The notes: generated from the sequence alone by a model not told the origin. A stretch of 56,216 nt of DNA from Micromonospora acroterricola (GCF_003172955.1 NZ_QGKR01000158.1:1-56216), one strand, 5' to 3'. Numbered from the stretch's first letter, positions 34,416 to 42,750 are shown. A program made the numbers and translations.

Positions 34416-35075
34416 TCAGAAGAGGGTCAGCTCGTCCTTCTCGATGCCGCGCAGCTTGTCGTAGTCCACGACCACGCACCGGATGCCCCGGTCGGCGGCG
34501 AGCACCCGGGCCTGCGGCTTGATCTCCTGCGCGGCGAAGACGCCGGTGACCGGGCTGAGCAGCGGGTCACGGTTCATCAGCTCGAGATAGCGGGTGAGCT
34601 GCTCCACCCCGTCGATCTCACCGCGGCGCTTGACCTCGACCGCCACCGCGCCGGCGTTCGCGTCCCGGCAGAGCAGGTCGACCGGGCCGATCGCCGTCAT
34701 GTACTCACGGCGGACCAGCGTGTACCCGTCACCCAGGACGCCCGGGTTGGCCGCCAGCAACTCCTGGAGGTGCGCCTCCACCCCGTCCTTGCGCAGGCCG
34801 GGATCCACACCCAGCTCGTACGAGGTGTCCTGGAAGATCTCCTCCAGGGTGATCCGCAGCTCCTCGCCAGCCTTGTTGACCACCCGCCACACGCCGGGGG
34901 CCTCCTCCAGCCGACACGGCGGGCTCATCCAGTTCAACGGCTTGTACGCCCGGTCGTCGGCATGAATGGACACCGACCCGTCCGCCTTCACCATCAACAA
35001 CCGGGTGGCCGGCGGCAGGTGAGCCGAGAGCCGTCCGACATAGTCCACCGAGCACTTCGCAATGACCAACCGCAC
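34416..35075 (-). CDS. nucS: Mismatch-specific endonuclease EndoMS/NucS
   Basis: 219 aa. NucS cuts both strands at mismatches and provides mismatch repair in actinobacteria that lack MutS/MutL. It begins [20 protein letters not shown], the usual N-terminal DNA-binding domain. The RecB-like nuclease site is D133 (GPVDLLCRD) and E147-V-K149. The C-terminus ends ELTLF, matching the beta-clamp-binding tail of the family. GTG 35075 gives the normal family length, and TACCCT 6 bases upstream supports a leaderless transcript; an earlier start would add non-conserved residues. Confidence 0.95.
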   Translation of the reverse strand: MRLVIAKCSVDYVGRLSAHLPPATRLLMVKADGSVSIHADDRAYKPLNWMSPPCRLEEAPGVWRVVNKAGEELRITLEEIFQDTSYELGVDPGLRKDGVEAHLQELLAANPGVLGDGYTLVRREYMTAIGPVDLLCRDANAGAVAVEVKRRGEIDGVEQLTRYLELMNRDPLLSPVTGVFAAQEIKPQARVLAADRGIRCVVVDYDKLRGIEKDELTLF

Positions 35076-35081
35076 CCGACG

Positions 35082-35087
35082 AGGGTA
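35082..35087 (-). promoter_or_regulatory. -10 box TACCCT of nucS
   Basis: On the minus strand TACCCT ends 6 bases before GTG 35075. Confidence 0.55.
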
Positions 35088-35134
35088 GCCGAGCACCCAC
35101 CGCTGGCCAGCGAGCGGCACTGGCGCGTCGATGC

Positions 35135-35140
35135 GATGCT
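35135..35140 (+). promoter_or_regulatory. -10-like box GATGCT of the DUF4126 gene
   Basis: GATGCT ends 6 bases before GTG 35147. It is a weaker match to TANNNT than the others but has the same spacing. Confidence 0.35.
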
Positions 35141-35146
35141 GAGACG

Positions 35147-35764
35147 GTGTTCGAAGTCCTCACCGGCACGGGTCTCGCCGCCTCGGCGGGCCTGAACGCC
35201 TACATACCCCTGCTCACCCTCGGTCTGCTCGCCCGCTACACCGACCTGATCGACCTGCCCGGCGGCTGGACGTGGCTCGGCAACGGCTGGATCATCGCCA
35301 TCCTGGCCGTGCTGCTCGCCGTCGAGATGGTGGCCGACAAGGTGCCGGTCGTCGACCACATCAACGACATGGTGCAGACCGTGGTCCGACCGACCGCCGG
35401 AGGGCTGGCCTTCGGCGCTGGATCGTCGTCCGAGACGGTCACGGTCAGCGACCCAGGAAGCTTCTTCTCGTCCCACCAGTGGGTGCCGGTGGTCGCCGGC
35501 GTTCTCCTGGCCTTCGGCGTACACCTGCTCAAGTCCGCCGCGCGGCCTGTCATCAACGCCACCACCGCCGGGTTCGGCGCCCCGGTGGCCAGCACCGCCG
35601 AGGACGCCACCAGCGTGGTGGTCTCCCTGGCGGCGATCATCCTGCCGGTGCTGGTGCTCGCCTTCCTGGTCGGCCTGGTGGTGTTCGTGTACTGGTTCCT
35701 GCGCCGGCGCTCCGAACGTCGCCGGGAACGCGAGGCAGCCCGGGCCGCCGGCTTCCGCGTCTGA
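35147..35764 (+). CDS. DUF4126 membrane protein
   Basis: 205 aa. It starts with [25 protein letters not shown], the hallmark of DUF4126, and has about five hydrophobic segments (near 8-28, 45-62, 115-132, 150-185) with a basic C-terminal tail ([16 protein letters not shown]). The sequence [19 protein letters not shown] and PTAGGLAFG is typical. Function is unknown in all members I know of. It is divergent from nucS and convergent with the lysozyme-like gene, with a shared terminator. Confidence 0.85.
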   Translation: MFEVLTGTGLAASAGLNAYIPLLTLGLLARYTDLIDLPGGWTWLGNGWIIAILAVLLAVEMVADKVPVVDHINDMVQTVVRPTAGGLAFGAGSSSETVTVSDPGSFFSSHQWVPVVAGVLLAFGVHLLKSAARPVINATTAGFGAPVASTAEDATSVVVSLAAIILPVLVLAFLVGLVVFVYWFLRRRSERRREREAARAAGFRV

Positions 35765-35811
35765 GAATCCGCTGGCGAGCGGCCCGCCGGCCGATCTCGC
35801 CAAATATGCCG

Positions 35812-35845
35812 CTGGCCGGCACCCCGGGTGAGGGGTGCCGGCCAG
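35812..35845. terminator. Bidirectional terminator hairpin
   Basis: CTGGCCGGCACCCC (35812-35825) pairs perfectly with 35832-35845 around GGGTGA. It lies between the convergent DUF4126 and lysozyme-like genes. Confidence 0.8.
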
Positions 35846-35869
35846 TGGCTGTGCTGCGGTTTTTGTGGG

Positions 35870-36460
35870 TCAGCTGTTCCAGTGCTGGGCGACGAGGTCG
35901 GCAGCCTGCTGCTCCCACTGGGCGTAGGCGTCGGGGTAGGCCGAGACCTGCACGGTCTGCGCGGCGTCGGTCAGGGCCATGTCCTGCCACCCGTCAACCT
36001 GCTTCAGGCCCTTGAGGAACGCGGTCGTCGAGTACTCGGGGTCGGTGATCTGCTCCGGCGTACCCCAACCCGAACTCGGCCGCTGCTGGAACAGGCCCAG
36101 CGAGTCGTGGTCGTTGCTGTCGCCGAGGTGGCCCAGGTTCTCCAGCTTCGACTCCTGCAGGCTCGTCGCGATCGAGATCACCGCGGCCCGCTCGGGCAGG
36201 CCGGCCTTCTTCGTCGCGGCGATGATCGCCTTGACATTCGCGGTCTGCTCGTCGTTGAGGTCGATGTGCGACTGCGCACCCTGCGTGCCGTGCGGAATCA
36301 GCTTGCCCATGTCCGGTTTGTCAGCCTGCACCGCCACGGCGACGGGCTTGCCCTCGACCGTAGGGGTGGCGGCGTGGGCGGCGACCGGACCGGCGAAGAC
36401 ACCACCGGCGAACGCCAGACCAGCAACAGACAGCATGCTCTTACGAATAAACGTGTTCAT
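35870..36460 (-). CDS. Secreted lysozyme-fold (transglycosylase-like) protein
   Basis: 196 aa. Signal peptide of about 31 residues (MNTFIRKSMLSVAGLAFAGG to AAHA), a short linker, and a goose-lysozyme/SLT-like domain from about residue 68: NDEQTANVKAIIAATKKAGLPERAA, then IATSLQESKLENLGHLGD with candidate catalytic Glu103, and DSLGLFQQRPSSGWGTPEQI. This pattern is common in actinomycete exoproteins thought to cleave peptidoglycan. ATG 36460 follows GAAGGAG; the upstream extension has no signal-peptide character. A long repeat-filled region lies upstream. Confidence 0.82.
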   Translation of the reverse strand: MNTFIRKSMLSVAGLAFAGGVFAGPVAAHAATPTVEGKPVAVAVQADKPDMGKLIPHGTQGAQSHIDLNDEQTANVKAIIAATKKAGLPERAAVISIATSLQESKLENLGHLGDSNDHDSLGLFQQRPSSGWGTPEQITDPEYSTTAFLKGLKQVDGWQDMALTDAAQTVQVSAYPDAYAQWEQQAADLVAQHWNS

Positions 36461-36613
36461 GGGGGTTGCTCCTTCGGGGGTAGACACCCACACGCCTGTT
36501 CAGGGGAACGGCGTCGCGGATGTGAGCACCTCGTCCGGCGCTTCCAAACAAAAGGGAAAGTCTTCGGGGTCGGCGGCCTACGGGCGGGGGCCTCGTGGCG
36601 CCGGGTCCATGTG

Positions 36614-36938
36614 TAACGACCTGCGGGCCGGGCTCATTCCGGGGTTGGCCCGTCCATCGGCAGCCGGTCGAGCGGGCGTTGGCGCGGTCGGTCAGGGATC
36701 TGCAACGACCGCCGGGCCGGGGTCATTCCGGGGGTCAGCCCGTCATCAGCACCCGTCGGGCGGCTGCTGGTGCGGTCGGTCAGGGATCTGCACCGACCGG
36801 GCGGCCGGGGTCATTCCGGGATCGGCCCTTGTGCGGTCGTTCGGGGATCTGCAACGACCGTGTGCGGCTCGCATTGCAACCCTGGGGGGCGGCTGGCGAG
36901 GCGCCGTGGTCCTGCGATCGTCAGGGTATGTAACGACC
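36614..36938. repeat. Iteron-like direct repeats
   Basis: The junction motif GGGATCTGCAACGACC recurs in variants with the CGACC core at about 36614, 36703, 36791, 36852 and 36931. In the first three units it is followed by GGCCGGG.TCATTCCGGG. Unit lengths are about 89, 88, 61 and 79 bp. Between copies lies GCGGTCGGTCAGGGAT, so GCGGTCG and CGACCGC flank each junction and could form a hairpin. Spacing is too uneven and interiors too similar for CRISPR. Confidence 0.7.
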
Positions 36939-36996
36939 CCGCGCCGGCCACGATTCCACCGCAGGGGTGCAGCCAGTCACAGGCCAAGAACACCGA

Positions 36997-37232
36997 TACC
37001 AGACACCGGTCACCGATCACGGGACCGGTCAGCGATCACCGATCACCGGCCAGCGATCACGGACCGGGACGGCCGGACCGCCGGACGACGGACCGACCGC
37101 CGATACCGGTCACCGGGCAGCGGGCAGCGGGCAGCGGACACCGGACACCGGACACCGGGCAGCGGGCAGCGGGCAGCGGGCACCGGGCACCGGGCAGCGG
37201 ACACCGGACACCGGACACCGGACACCGGGCAG
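36997..37232. repeat. 7-bp satellite (ACCGGAC / GGGCAGC family)
   Basis: Units such as ACCGGAC, ACCGGGC and AGCGGGC follow one another with a 7-bp period, cleanest at 37125-37230 and degenerate (ACCGATC, AGCGATC, ACCGGTC) in the first half. A 7-bp period gives a 21-base, 7-residue repeat in every reading frame, which explains the spurious open frames here. Confidence 0.85.
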
Positions 37233-37297
37233 CAATACCGGACATCATGGGCCGGACCGCCCCCGGTCCCGATGCGACACCTAGCCGGCTCGGCGGC

Positions 37298-37491
37298 GAT
37301 CGACTCGGTATCCCTGCGGGGTATCCCCCGACGCCCGGGGACACCGCGACTTCACGGAAACCGCGTCGATCACCGCGAACAGGTACTCCGGGCCCGAGGT
37401 CGACAACCGCCCGATACCTCACAGGCATATTTATGCCTCACAGGTATCACAACAACAACCGGAACATGCCCAGCACCTCGGCACCGGTCAG
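37298..37491 (+). repeat. Dispersed ~195-bp element, copy 1
   Basis: It begins GATCGACTCGGTATCCCTG and ends near ACCGGTCAG, and is about 80-85% identical by eye to 44228-44422 in the same orientation. Shared parts include two GGTATCCC-like motifs near the start, GGACACCGCGACTTCACGG, GAGGTCGACAA, and a hairpin (37413-37448) followed by ACAACAACCG. In this copy both hairpin arms contain CCTCACAGG in the same direction, so the central three base pairs are broken. Confidence 0.8.
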
Positions 37492-37783
37492 TCGGGTCAG
37501 GCGGGAGCGAACCCTTGCCGGCACGGCACAGGAGCGCCCGGAGCCGGGCACGGCCGACCCCACCCCGCAGGAACCCCCGAACCGAACCCCGCAAACCCAA
37601 CGACCCGGGCGCGCCGACGTCGCGTCGATGGTCGCGCTCGACCCTTCGAGGGCCCGCGCAGCAGCCCGCCACCCGACCGGACGGCACCAACGAACCCCAC
37701 CAAAGGAAGCAACAACAGCATCGAAGGCGGCCCGCCGCAGAGCCGGAGGGAACGCAGTGAGCGACACCGGCACCGGCGGGAGT

Positions 37784-37789
37784 TACCCT
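37784..37789 (+). promoter_or_regulatory. -10 box TACCCT of toxin-antitoxin-like operon
   Basis: TACCCT ends 6 bases before ATG 37796. Identical hexamer and spacing to nucS; no ribosome binding site. Confidence 0.6.
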
Positions 37790-37795
37790 GACACC

Positions 37796-38137
37796 ATGCA
37801 GGCCGTCTCCCCCAGCACGACCGGCGTGGCTTTCCTGGCCCGCCCGGGTCGTCCTGCCGTGGTGGCGCGGACGCTCGCCGAGCTGGCCGGCCCCACCCGG
37901 GGCGTCGTGGAGCTGCCGGTACGGCTGATGTGGAACGCCGAGCGCACCTTCGACCTCGGTGACCCCGATCAGCTGCTCTGGATGTACGAGAACGTGCTGC
38001 GGGAGACGAATCGCGCCGAGGATCTGCGCGCCCTGATCAACGGGCGGACGTTGCGCCGAGTGTGGCGGCTGCTGAACCTGCCTCGGGGCGTACGCCAGGC
38101 GTGGGAGAGCCGGCACCGGGGCCTGCGCGCGGCGTGA
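37796..38137 (+). CDS. Putative antitoxin/partner of AbiEii-like nucleotidyltransferase
   Basis: 113 aa. No standard HTH is evident. Recognisable text includes GVVELPVRLMWNAERTFDLGDPDQLLWMYENVLRET, then EDLRALINGRTLRRVWRLLNLPRGVRQAWESRH. I recall short proteins with this ELPxRLxW...FDLxDxxxLxxxYexVLrE pattern encoded directly before AbiEii-type nucleotidyltransferases in other actinobacteria, but know no characterised member. The stop codon overlaps the next gene's GTG (GTGA), as in AbiE-type operons where the antitoxin comes first. Leaderless start supported by TACCCT 6 bases upstream. Confidence 0.72.
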   Translation: MQAVSPSTTGVAFLARPGRPAVVARTLAELAGPTRGVVELPVRLMWNAERTFDLGDPDQLLWMYENVLRETNRAEDLRALINGRTLRRVWRLLNLPRGVRQAWESRHRGLRAA

Positions 38138-38793
38138 CGGCACCGCACCTGCACGAGTTCTACCGCGAGGTGGCGCGGGTGGCGCTCGGCGCGGCCGGGC
38201 CGTACCGGTTCGTGCTGGGCGGCGGGGTGGCGTGGGCCGCGCACGGGTTGGTCGCCCGCCCCACCGAGGATGTGGACCTTTTCGCCGACGTGGAGGGTGC
38301 CGCCGCGGCGGCTTCGACCGGGGTACGCGTCGCGTTGGAGCGCGCCGGGTTCACCGTCACGGACGCGGACCCGGACAACGACCTCGCCGACCTGTTCGAC
38401 GGGTACGGCCGGGACATGAAGGACTTCGTGGTGAGCCGCGACGGGCGGCTGATCCGGCTCAGCCTGGCCCGGCTGGACCGGCAGCAGAGCCCGGTGGTGA
38501 TGGACCTCGGCCCGGTGATGGACGTGCGTGACCTCGTGGCCAACAAGGTCGCGGCGCTGGTCAACCGGCGGGAGGTTCGGGACTTCATCGACGTGGCGGC
38601 AGCCCTGGAGCACTACGACGTGACCGAACTGCTGGAGCTGGCCCGGCAGGTCGATCCCGCCCTGGATCCGGCGGACGTGCGGGCCGCCGGGCGGTACCTG
38701 GACCGGCTGTCCGACCAGCGCTTCGGCCGCTACGGACTGAGCCCCGTCGACGTCGCCCGGGTCCGCCAGCGCCTGGCGACCTGGCCGCGCTGA
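38134..38793 (+). CDS. AbiEii/AbiGii-family nucleotidyltransferase (toxin-like)
   Basis: 219 aa. Minimal nucleotidyltransferase with LGGGVAWAAHGLVARPTEDVDLF: the GG...H motif and the D46-x-D48 metal-binding pair. The family's second motif follows as DLVANKVAALVNRREVRDFIDVAAAL (Lys and R/RD). AbiEii and the mycobacterial MenT enzymes transfer nucleotides to tRNA or other targets and are type IV toxins. The overlap with the upstream small gene suggests a two-gene toxin-antitoxin or phage-defence unit. Activity as a toxin is inference; some relatives are housekeeping nucleotidyltransferases. Confidence 0.82.
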   Translation: MTAPHLHEFYREVARVALGAAGPYRFVLGGGVAWAAHGLVARPTEDVDLFADVEGAAAAASTGVRVALERAGFTVTDADPDNDLADLFDGYGRDMKDFVVSRDGRLIRLSLARLDRQQSPVVMDLGPVMDVRDLVANKVAALVNRREVRDFIDVAAALEHYDVTELLELARQVDPALDPADVRAAGRYLDRLSDQRFGRYGLSPVDVARVRQRLATWPR

Positions 38794-38924
38794 CCCGTCC
38801 GCTGAGCGCGCGGGTCGACCGGTGCGGAGCGGAACCTCCGGGGCTGGCGTGGCAGGCGTGACGTTAGGTGGTTATGGTGCGCGAGCGCCCACGAGGTGCG
38901 TCCACCCCCATGGAAAGGCACGTC

Positions 38925-40715
38925 ATGACCTCTCCCTCCGGCCCGTCGCGTCGTCAGGTGCTCGTCGCCGCGGCCGCGGCGGCGACCGCCCCGCTGATCG
39001 CCGCCGCTCCCGCGCAGGCGGCCGGCGCGGCCCGGTCACGCACCTGGGACCTCACCCTCCTGGGCACGTCGGACACCCACGGCAACGTCTACAACTGGGA
39101 CTACTACCGGGACGCCGAGTACGACGACAGCAAGCACAACGACATCGGCGTCGCGAAGCTGGCCACCCTGATCAACCAGATCCGCGCCGAGCGGCGTGGC
39201 AAGGCGACGCTGGTGCTCGACGCCGGCGACACCATCCAGGGCACGCCCCTGGCCACGTACTACGCCAAGCAGGAGCCGATCACCGCAACCGGGGAGAAGC
39301 ACCCGATGGCGCGGGCGATGAACGTCATCGACTACGACGCCGTGACGCTCGGCAACCACGAGTTCAACTACGGGCTGCCGCTGCTGGACCTGTGGATCCG
39401 CCAGCTCGGCTTCCCCGCGCTGGCCGCCAACGCCATCAACGCGAAGACCGGCAAGCCGGCCTTCCTGCCGTACGTCATCAAGAAGGTCTCCCTCGGCTTC
39501 GCCGCGCCGACCCTGCGGGTCGGCATCCTCGGCCTGACCAACCCCGGCGTGGCCATCTGGGACAAGGGCAACGTCGAGGGCCGGCTGCGCTTCGACGACA
39601 TGGTCGCCACCGCCGCGAAGTGGGTGCCGATCATGCGGGCGCGCGGCGCCGACATCGTGCTGATCTCCGCGCACGGCGGGGACAGCGGCACCTCCAGCTA
39701 CGGCCCGGAGCTGCCCAACGAGAACCCGGTGACGCTCATCGCCCAGCAGGTGCCGGGGATCGACGCGATCCTGTTCGGCCACGCGCACAACGAGGTGGTC
39801 GAGCGGTTCGTCACCAACGAGCGGACCGGCGCGCAGGTGCTGCTCTCCGAGCCGTCGAAGTGGGGCCAGCGGCTCACCCGGATGGACTTCACCCTCGCCC
39901 GGGAGCACGGCCGGTGGACCATCACCAAGAAGGCCGCCAGCATGCTGAACACCAACACGGTGGTCGAGGACCCGAAGGTGCTCGCCGCCGTCCGGGCCCA
40001 GCACCAGAAGACCGTGGCGTACGTCAACCAGATCGTGGCCCAGGCCACCGAGGAGATGTCCACCGTCGAGTCGCGGTACAAGGACACCCCGATCCTGGAC
40101 TTCATCAACCACGTCCAGGCCGAGGTGGTCACCACGGCGCTGGCCGGCACGCAGTACGCCGACCTCCCGGTGCTGTCGCAGGCCTCGCCGTTCAGCCGTA
40201 CCGCCGTCTTCCCCGCCGGGGACGTGAAGATCCGCGACGTGGCCGGGCTGTACGTGTTCGACAACACCCTCGAGGCGGTCGTGCTCAGCGGCGCCGAGGT
40301 GCGCGCGTACCTGGAGTACTCGGCGAAGTACTTCCGCACCCTCGCGCCGGGCGCCCCGGTGGACCCGGAGCAGATCAGCGACCCGTCGGTGCCGGACTAC
40401 AACTACGACGCGATCTCCGGCCTGGACTACGACATCGACATCTCCAAGCCGGTGGGGCAGCGGATCACCCGGCTGGTCCTGCCGGGCACCGACACGCCGG
40501 TCGCGGACAACGCGCAGTTCGTGGTGGCGGTGAACAACTACCGGCGCAGCGGCGGCGGCAACTTCCCCGGCATCGTGAAGACGCAGGTCTACAACGAGCA
40601 GCAGGAGATCCGCCAGCTGCTCATCGACTGGGCGCAGGCCAAGGGGACGATCAACCCGGCCGACTTCTTCCAGCCCAACTGGCGGTTGGTGCGCGAGGGC
40701 GTGCCGGTCTTCTGA
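38925..40715 (+). CDS. Secreted 5'-nucleotidase/2',3'-cyclic phosphodiesterase-family phosphoesterase
   Basis: 596 aa. A Tat-type signal (SRRQVLVAAAAAATAPLIAAAPAQA) precedes a calcineurin-like metallophosphoesterase domain: LLGTSDTHGN (first metal Asp/His), LDAGDTIQG, LGNHEFNYG, SAHGGDSG and FGHAHNE. The C-terminal 5'-nucleotidase domain starts near residue 350 and has LSQASPFSRTAVFPAGD, VFDNTLEAVVLSGAEV, YNYDAISGLDYDID and NNYRRSGGGNF. It likely hydrolyses extracellular nucleotides to scavenge phosphate. ATG 38925 has AAAGG 7 bases upstream; 19 codons of upstream frame lack signal-peptide features. Confidence 0.9.
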   Translation: MTSPSGPSRRQVLVAAAAAATAPLIAAAPAQAAGAARSRTWDLTLLGTSDTHGNVYNWDYYRDAEYDDSKHNDIGVAKLATLINQIRAERRGKATLVLDAGDTIQGTPLATYYAKQEPITATGEKHPMARAMNVIDYDAVTLGNHEFNYGLPLLDLWIRQLGFPALAANAINAKTGKPAFLPYVIKKVSLGFAAPTLRVGILGLTNPGVAIWDKGNVEGRLRFDDMVATAAKWVPIMRARGADIVLISAHGGDSGTSSYGPELPNENPVTLIAQQVPGIDAILFGHAHNEVVERFVTNERTGAQVLLSEPSKWGQRLTRMDFTLAREHGRWTITKKAASMLNTNTVVEDPKVLAAVRAQHQKTVAYVNQIVAQATEEMSTVESRYKDTPILDFINHVQAEVVTTALAGTQYADLPVLSQASPFSRTAVFPAGDVKIRDVAGLYVFDNTLEAVVLSGAEVRAYLEYSAKYFRTLAPGAPVDPEQISDPSVPDYNYDAISGLDYDIDISKPVGQRITRLVLPGTDTPVADNAQFVVAVNNYRRSGGGNFPGIVKTQVYNEQQEIRQLLIDWAQAKGTINPADFFQPNWRLVREGVPVF

Positions 40716-40738
40716 CCGACGGGTGCCGGTCAGCGGAC

Positions 40739-40760
40739 CGGCCCGTACCGGGACGGGCCG
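40739..40760. terminator. Hairpin after the 5'-nucleotidase gene
   Basis: CGGCCCGT (40739-40746) and ACGGGCCG (40753-40760) form an 8-bp stem around ACCGGG, between the 5'-nucleotidase gene and the convergent small gene. Confidence 0.6.
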
Positions 40761-40793
40761 TGGGTGGCGACACCCGCGGCCCGTTCCGCGTTC

Positions 40794-40967
40794 TCAGCCC
40801 TGAACGTTCCAGCGGACCGGATCCTCAACCTTCTCCGGGCGGTCACGCCCCGGGTCGGTCTCGGTCAGCTCGACCCGCTCCTCGGGAGGGACGGCGGTCG
40901 GCAACTCCCCGAACCGGATGTGGCGCAGGAACGCGTACTCGTCATCGGTGAACGGCTGCTCGGCCAT
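40794..40967 (-). CDS. Small acidic protein of 57 residues, unknown function
   Basis: A 57-aa reading frame starts MAEQPFTDDEYAFLRHIRFG, continues with ELPTAVPPEERVELTE and ends EDPVRWNVQG. The ATG follows AGGGGGTGAG at good spacing, codon use (G/C at nearly every third position) matches real genes nearby, and the acidic, aromatic-containing text does not look random. I do not recognise a family. It lies convergent to the 5'-nucleotidase gene and has no partner in view. Confidence 0.65.
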   Translation of the reverse strand: MAEQPFTDDEYAFLRHIRFGELPTAVPPEERVELTETDPGRDRPEKVEDPVRWNVQG

Positions 40968-41138
40968 CGGCTCACCCCCTGCTCCCCCTCATTGTCCGAC
41001 GACCGGGCCACCGAGCGCCACCGGTCCGGTGCGGCGTTCTCGTTTCGTGCGGACGTCACGTCGCGTAGAGCATCCTAGGATCCTGGGCGAAAGAAAGATC
41101 GGGGCTGGACCGCAAGCTCCGACGCGGGTCGGGGTGGG

Positions 41139-42272
41139 CTACCGGCGGGGGTCGGGCAGCCTATTCAGCACCGCGAGCGCCGCCCGGATCACTCGCCGCG
41201 ACAGCATCTCGTCGAAGCTCGCCCGGCCCTGGCAGAACTGGACGAACATCCGCCACCCGAGCGGGGTCGCCAACAGGGCATGGAAGGCCTCGGGGCGGCG
41301 GCTGAACACGTCGAGCAGCCGATATCCCGCCCGCATCGACGGCACCAGACGCTCGGCCACCGCCCGCTCGTACCCGGCCAGGTCGCCGTCGGCGACCGCC
41401 GCCCCGGCCAGCTCACCGGAGCGCAGCGCGAAGCTGATGCCCTCCCGGCTCCACGGCTCCAGCAGGCCGGCCGCGTCCCCCACGACCAGCACCCGCCCGT
41501 GCCGCAACGGCGAATCCTCCTCGCGGCAGCGGGTCAGGTGACCCGAGTCGTGCTCCGCCGGCAGCCCGCTGAGTCCCAACCGGTCGACGAAACGCCGCAG
41601 GTAGTCCCGCGTCCCCTCCCCCGCGCCCCGGCCGGCGATCACGCCGACGGTCAACCGGTCGCCCTTCGGGAAGACCCACGCGTAGGAGCCAGGCATGGCG
41701 CCCCAGTCCAGCAGCAGCCGCCCCCGCCAACGCTCCTGCTCGGCGGGCGGCACCGGCACCTCCAGCTCCAACCCCAGGTCCACCTGCCGGTACCGGACAC
41801 CCACGTGCCGGGCCGTCACCCCCGAGGAGCCGTCCGCGCCGATCACCGCGCGGGCGGTGAGCGTCGTACCGTCGGCCAGCCGCAGGCGTACCCCCTCGGG
41901 ATCCTGTTCGATCGCGCGGACCGCGACCCGCTCGCGCATCCGCGCGCCGGCGGCGACCGCCGCCGCGCGCAGCCGATCGTCGAACTCCTCGCGGCGCACC
42001 ATGGTCACCACCGGACTGTCGTGCCGGCGGGTGAACTCACGGCGCCCGTCCCGGGTGAACGTCACCCGGTTCACCCGGTCGTGCGCGGGCACCTCGATCC
42101 GGTCCCGCACGGCGGCCAGCGAGGTGCCGATCAGACCACCGCCGCAGGTCTTGTAACGCGGGTGCTCGGCCCGCTCGACGACGAGGGTGCGGACGCCGGC
42201 ACTGGCGGCGGCGTGTGCGGCGGAGAGCCCGGCGGGGCCGGCGCCGACGACGACGAGATCCCAGACGATCAC
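41139..42272 (-). CDS. Geranylgeranyl-reductase-family FAD oxidoreductase
   Basis: 377 aa. N-terminal dinucleotide site WDLVVVGAGPAGLSAAHAAASAG, the family motif RYKTCGGGL near residue 40, GADGSSGVTAR, and the second FAD motif VLVVGDAAGLLEPWSREGISFAL. Members reduce isoprenoid chains of quinones, lipids or chlorophyll, or act on other substrates; menaquinone or lipid tail reduction would be plausible here. GTG 42272 is supported by a TAGGCT box 6 bases upstream. Confidence 0.88.
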   Translation of the reverse strand: MIVWDLVVVGAGPAGLSAAHAAASAGVRTLVVERAEHPRYKTCGGGLIGTSLAAVRDRIEVPAHDRVNRVTFTRDGRREFTRRHDSPVVTMVRREEFDDRLRAAAVAAGARMRERVAVRAIEQDPEGVRLRLADGTTLTARAVIGADGSSGVTARHVGVRYRQVDLGLELEVPVPPAEQERWRGRLLLDWGAMPGSYAWVFPKGDRLTVGVIAGRGAGEGTRDYLRRFVDRLGLSGLPAEHDSGHLTRCREEDSPLRHGRVLVVGDAAGLLEPWSREGISFALRSGELAGAAVADGDLAGYERAVAERLVPSMRAGYRLLDVFSRRPEAFHALLATPLGWRMFVQFCQGRASFDEMLSRRVIRAALAVLNRLPDPRR

Positions 42273-42278
42273 TGGTGC

Positions 42279-42284
42279 AGCCTA
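42279..42284 (-). promoter_or_regulatory. -10 box TAGGCT of leaderless GGR-family gene
   Basis: On the minus strand TAGGCT ends 6 bases before GTG 42272. Confidence 0.55.
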
Positions 42285-42429
42285 GGGCACCGCCCGGCCG
42301 CCGGCCCTGTCGCGACGCGTGCTCCGGGCCTGCTCGACCCCCCGATCGGGTGGGCATCTTCGGTCACACAGGGGGTAACCGGCGCAGCGCAGCCGCCTGC
42401 GTGGAGGCGGACGAGCGAAGGAGGACGTC

Positions 42430-42666
42430 ATGCAGCAGGTGCAACTGTCGGAGGTCGAGCAACGGGTGTACCAGGCGGTCACCGCGCTCGAAGCACGCGG
42501 ACAGGTGCCGTATCCCGACGTGATCGCGGAAGAGTCCGGGCTGACCGAGGAGCAGATGGACGCCCCGCTGCACCTGCTCACCGAGAAGGGCCTGCTGCAC
42601 CGCGAAGACTCGCCGATGGCGGGCCTCGACTTCGGTCCCCGGTTCTGCGCCCGCCAGATGGCGTGA
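42430..42666 (+). CDS. Small winged-helix-like protein
   Basis: 78 aa: QVQLSEVEQRVYQAVTALEARGQVPYPDVIAEESGLTEEQMDAPLHLLTEKGLL reads as a three-helix winged fold, then a short tail (DSPMAGLDFGPRFCARQMA). The ATG has a strong GAAGGAGGA ribosome binding site. Such small proteins are common in actinomycetes; a DNA-binding or adaptor role is likely, but the recognition residues give no specificity. It is divergent from the GGR-family gene and upstream of the MFS gene. Confidence 0.75.
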   Translation: MQQVQLSEVEQRVYQAVTALEARGQVPYPDVIAEESGLTEEQMDAPLHLLTEKGLLHREDSPMAGLDFGPRFCARQMA

Positions 42667-42750
42667 CGCGCGGCACGACGCGCGACGATTCGCCTCCCGG
42701 CGGCCGGGGTAGCGGTCAGACATGATGATCGACGGTCAACGGGGGGCACG

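Larger units (their letters stand above)
36461..37795. other. 1.3-kb gene-free, repeat-rich region
   Basis: No gene is supported: the long open frames through it lack codon bias and owe their length to repeats and high GC. It consists of iteron-like direct repeats (36614-36938), a degenerate 7-bp satellite (about 36997-37232), copy 1 of a ~195-bp element that recurs at 44228 (37298-37491), and about 300 bp of unremarkable sequence before the leaderless promoter of the toxin-antitoxin-like pair. Confidence 0.75.

Noticed and set aside
36461..36600. Possible c-di-AMP (ydaO-type) riboswitch before the lysozyme-like gene
   Set aside because: Such riboswitches precede some actinomycete cell-wall hydrolases, but none of the conserved blocks were found in the short leader.
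36614..36938. Possible CRISPR array
   Set aside because: Units vary from 61 to 89 bp, the interiors resemble one another, the repeat is degenerate and there are no cas genes.
35979..37760. Plus-strand open frame of 593 codons through the repeat region
   Set aside because: Begins antisense to the lysozyme-like gene and continues through satellite DNA; no start signal or protein-like text.
40797..40812. CTGAACGTTCCAGCGG as a fifth acyl-CoA operator
   Set aside because: It shares only CTGAACG with the motif, lies inside the 57-aa coding frame and not in a promoter.
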